From positions 26,003-36,036 of the forward strand of contig NWUY0300030254.1 of NCBI GenBank assembly GCA_004151065.3: a stretch of DNA of 10,034 bases. The letters are read 5' to 3'. The notes under the pieces are model-generated. The model saw only the letters and a program-made list of their open reading frames with translations, ran no database searches and had not been told where the DNA came from. Origin of the DNA: Larix sibirica (Eukaryota; Streptophyta; Pinopsida; Pinales; Pinaceae). Of the stretch, positions 7,383 to 10,034 are shown piece after piece (positions within the stretch are counted from its first letter, which is position 1; each line of letters opens with the position of its first letter). A program made the position numbers and the translations under genes.

Positions 7383-7706
7383 TGTTGCAGCAACAATTTT
7401 CACCTTTTCTAAGCAGGTCATATACCTCTTCAGCTAGTCGTACTCATCTGTATAAGGGTGATTTAACCAGCCATATTGTGGAGGTTTCTTTGTAAGATTT
7501 TATCACTAAATGCTAAGTTGATTTAAAGGACAAATCATTTGTGTATGTGTATATTTCATTTATGATTGTGTTATTTACTTTTCTAATTATTGTGTGATTG
7601 GTGCTATGTTTAAAAGTTAATTTCTATAATTAAATATATTTTGTAATTGATTTGTTTGATTGAGTAAATAAGGAAATTAGTAGCCTAGGGTTAGTAAATT
7701 TTATCA
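7383..7706 (+). repeat. Putative 3' portion of copia 5' LTR
   Basis: The sequence directly before the primer binding site ends TTTATCA, the CA terminus expected of an LTR. TATAAG at 7451-7456 could be its promoter. TGTTGCAGCAACA at 7383-7395 is a tempting 5' end because copia LTRs often begin TGTTG, giving about 324 bp, but the right LTR is outside the window, so the left boundary is a guess. Confidence 0.3.
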
Positions 7707-7714
7707 TGGTATCA
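7707..7714 (+). other. Primer binding site, initiator tRNA-Met type
   Basis: TGGTATCA directly follows the LTR-like CA end and matches the first eight bases of the usual plant retrotransposon site complementary to initiator tRNA-Met. The next bases (AATAT) have drifted. Its place, about 175 bases before recognisable gag on the same strand, supports the call. Confidence 0.7.
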
Positions 7715-7888
7715 AATATTCTCTAATTGAGCTTCCCAAGGGTTTATGGAAATAATATATCAACTATCGGAAGCAACTATCTAAAATAAGGACCAACGAT
7801 GAGAGGATTTGATAGGTTGTGATTACTTACTTTTGAAATATGGAAGTTTGTATACTAGATCTCAGAGAAAGCATCAGCTAGCCTCATA

Positions 7889-8640
7889 TTTGAGGAAGGA
7901 TTGAAATATGCCTCAAATTTGTATTATAGAAAGTTAATGTAAATTTATTATTACAAGAGAATAATCTTTGGAATATCATCAAAAAATGTTGTGGCTCTGC
8001 CTACATATCCACAGTGGTTGGTAGCTCACAACAAGAAGGAAGTGAAGGACAAGCAGATGATCTTGGATGCTATAAAAGATCATTTGATTCCTCACATATC
8101 CAAGAATAAAATGACAAAGTAAATGTTCGATTCACTAGTTATTCTCTACCAAAGTGAGAACATAAACATAAAGATGATATTGTGGAGAAAACTTGGAGCT
8201 ATAGAGATTATTAGATTAGACACAATTATCATCTACCTGATGAAGGTCACCTAAATTCATGATCAACTTGCAACAATTGAGGAGAATATTGAAAACATAA
8301 GGATTCTCAGTTTGATTCATGGGAAACATTTGCCCAAGGCTTCTATGCTCATGAGCATATTCCTTCCCTTAAAATACCATGGGATAATTGTATCTATGAG
8401 GATACTTGGATGGAGACAGAGGCCAACAAGAAGGGTGGTGACCATAACCTAGCCCTATTTGGACAAACAAAAAAGGGTAGAGGTAAAGGGCCCAACAAGA
8501 GTAATGGGAAGGATAAAGAGTCAACCTCACAACCAAGGAAGAAGGATTTGAGTAAAGTCAAGTGCTTAATTTGTCATCAACATGGGCATTATGCATCGTA
8601 GTGTCCAAACAAGAACAAGGGAAAAGGGAAGCTGCAACAT
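7889..8640 (+). pseudogene. Ty1/copia gag remnant with CCHC zinc knuckle
   Basis: Gag forms the cytoplasmic virus-like particle and binds element RNA. Recognisable blocks in order are FEEGLKYAS; LLQENNLWNII; VVALPTYPQ; KDKQMILDAIKDHLIPHIS; MFDSLVILYQSENINIKMIL; TIIIYLMKVT; SWETFAQGFYAHEHIPSL; GGDHNLALFGQ; and a Lys/Gly-rich stretch ending in the knuckle CLICHQHGHYAS-stop-C (C codons 8563, 8572 and 8602; H 8587). This matches CX2CX4HX4C with all four zinc ligands kept. The break at 7981-7986 is in a run of six A. Stops at 8120-8122, 8252-8254 and 8599-8601 interrupt it, the last two at positions usually Gln. No start codon could be chosen because the N-terminus is too decayed. Confidence 0.85.
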
Positions 8641-9360
8641 CTATAGAAACTCAGGTGAACAAGTTTGCCACTAAGTTCAAGAAGGATTTCTCGATGGTAT
8701 CTTTCCTTTCTATCGGAATTATTCCAAGGGATGCTTGGTATGTGGACAGTGGGGCATATCAACATATGACATAAACCCAAAAGTGTTTACCAATCTGAAA
8801 GAGTACAACTAAGGGGTTTAGGTAGAGTTTGGTGATGATGTTAAGTACCCAGTAGCAAGAGTTGGTACCATTTCCTTCCAAATCCAATTATGTAACTCTT
8901 AGACTTTGATGATGTTTTGTTTGTTCTAGGTCCTCAAGAAGAAATTTCTTTCAATATCGATTATGGAATATAGGGGTTATGCAGTAGAGTTTAAGAACCA
9001 TCATCTCCTCACCAAAATAAAGGAATATATCCCATAAGCAGCACAAGCGATAGGGATTATAGAAATAAATATGTATAGGTTATAGGGTGAACATGTTCAA
9101 GCACTAGTTCTTAACAGTGACATAGTGTGCTATTTGTGGCATAAGAGGATGGGGAAACTAGATCATGGAGCATTGCTTATTTTGAGGGAGATAGTCATAG
9201 GTTTTCCAACATTTAAAATTGAGTAATAGGAAGCATGTAGAGGGTGCATGCTTGGAAATCATGCCAAGGTTGCATTCCTAAGAAGTGAGCATAGGTCTAA
9301 GGAAATCATAAACCTAGTGCATTTGAATGTTTGTGGACCGATATCAGTAGCATCAATCTT
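8641..9360 (+). pseudogene. Ty1/copia protease and integrase N-terminal region
   Basis: The protease motif is intact: AWYVDSGAYQHMT with Asp at 8745-8747, Ser and Gly following. A frameshift follows at about 8772, and the rest reads in one frame: VEFGDDVKYP, then GTISFQ, then IMEYRGYAVEFKN. The pre-integrase zinc domain starts at LWHKRMGKLDHGAL (His 9140-9142) and ends at CRGC (Cys 9236 and 9245). The second His ligand is Lys. The integrase core opens with HLNVCGP, where the first catalytic Asp is Asn (9326-9328). Stops at 8810, 8819, 9083, 9224 and 9227 break the frame. The sequence then jumps at about 9360 (see next entry). Protease would mature Gag-Pol and integrase would insert the DNA copy; neither can be made here. 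Confidence 0.88.
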
Positions 9361-10034
9361 ATGAAGAATCGATCCATCATAAGGGTTACTAAGGCCATGA
9401 TTCATGACCAAGATTTATTGATGTTTCTATGGGAATAAGCATGAAACATAGAAACATACAACTAGTACATATGTCCTCATAGGATCTTGGAGGAAAAACA
9501 CTAGAGGTGATTCATTTATGCATTTTTCGTTGTCTAGTTTATATCATGTACCGATAGAGAAGAGGACCAAGTTGGAGCCCTCCAATAGAAAAGGTTTATT
9601 TGTAGGATAAGGTGAAACTTCAAAAGTATATAGGGTCGATATTCTAGAACAAATGAATACAATGGTAACCAAGGATGTAAAGTTTGAGAAAGAATTTGCA
9701 TTTAGAAAATATTATGAGCCTATTCAAATGATAGAAGATGAGGACCAAGAAGCTATAAAGAATTATCTAGGGTCACCAATGACTTCTAGTCTAGGAAAAA
9801 AAATACCAAGTGAAGAAGAGCCATTAGATCCTTCAATTTCTACCATAAGACCTTAATCAGTCACTCAAACATTGAGGCATTCTCGGGGGTATGTTGAGGC
9901 TCCTAAAAGCACATTTGGGGAGAGTATACCTCTAAAGAAGTTTCTAAACTACATGGAATTTATGAGAATAATCATAGATTCTAAGACTCCCAGTTTTTAA
10001 GAGGCAATAGACTAGCAGGTTTGGAGGGATGCCA
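9361..10034 (+). pseudogene. Ty1/copia integrase C-terminal part to reverse transcriptase start
   Basis: Directly after the integrase VCGP block the reading changes frame to MKNRSII, then AMIHDQDLLMFLWE and PHRILEEK. In the family these lie after the second and third catalytic residues, so roughly 90 residues of the core are missing. After another shift near 9530 the frame holds LYHVPIEKRTKLEP, GLFVG, YRVDI and VTKDVKFEKEFAFRK, the integrase end. An acidic linker, open over 9653-9853, follows. After a stop at 9854-9856 come EAPKSTFGES, LNYMEFM and finally QVWRDA, the first residues of copia reverse transcriptase, where the window ends. Further stops are at 9998-10000 and 10013-10015. Confidence 0.85.

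Larger units (their letters stand above)
7707..10034 (+). mobile_element. Decayed Ty1/copia retrotransposon, cut by window edge
   Basis: Order left to right: primer binding site, gag with CCHC knuckle, aspartic protease, pre-integrase zinc domain, broken integrase, linker, first residues of reverse transcriptase. Integrase before reverse transcriptase defines copia rather than gypsy. Reverse transcriptase, RNase H and the right LTR lie beyond the window. Coding sequence shifts between all three forward frames (near 7950, 7981-7986, 8305, 8620, 8772, 9360 and 9530) and has many stops, so the copy cannot act on its own. Confidence 0.9.

Noticed and set aside
8589-8780. Minus-strand 63-codon open frame
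   Set aside because: It is the antisense shadow of the copia protease region.

Overview
The window looks like intergenic, transposon-derived DNA from a large seed-plant genome, most likely a conifer or other gymnosperm. No intact gene is visible on either strand. The sequence is AT-rich, and everything recognisable is a broken retroelement or a short repeat. The lineage guess rests on a decayed Penelope-like GIY-YIG endonuclease, since Penelope-like elements in land plants are known (from memory) essentially from conifers, where they are called Dryad. It lies beside ordinary plant Ty3/gypsy and Ty1/copia remains. No host gene confirms it.

Layout. 1-470: unassigned, rich in ATCCA. 471-841: GIY-YIG endonuclease relic of a Penelope-like element, followed at 955-987 by a degenerate hammerhead-like hairpin and at 1053-1075 by a perfect hairpin. 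1231-1466: a 104-28-104 bp tandem repeat. 1547-1587: three 10-bp units between inverted arms. 1694-2172: a 257-bp head-to-tail duplication dense in ACGT cores, including a 16-bp perfect palindrome. 2353-2411: a tRNA-like B box with an adjacent T8 run on the minus strand. 2859-3011: degenerate repeats carrying 7-bp stems. 3367-3607: a tandem repeat of about 120 bp in which one copy has lost its CpGs. 4533-5090: a Ty3/gypsy fragment (protease to the threshold of reverse transcriptase) with a changed catalytic motif. 5091-7706: no recognisable gene apart from an anonymous ORF and a good TATA box. 7707-10034: a Ty1/copia element read left to right (primer binding site, gag, protease, integrase), leaving the window at the first residues of reverse transcriptase.

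The coding relics do not act together. They are independent insertions at different stages of decay. In the copia relic many stops fall at family glutamine codons (CAA/CAG to TAA/TAG), and one tandem copy shows CpG to TpG/CpA loss. Both fit long-term deamination of methylated, silenced repeats. The observations most worth following are the Penelope-like relic with its possible ribozyme remnant and the ACGT-rich duplicated block.
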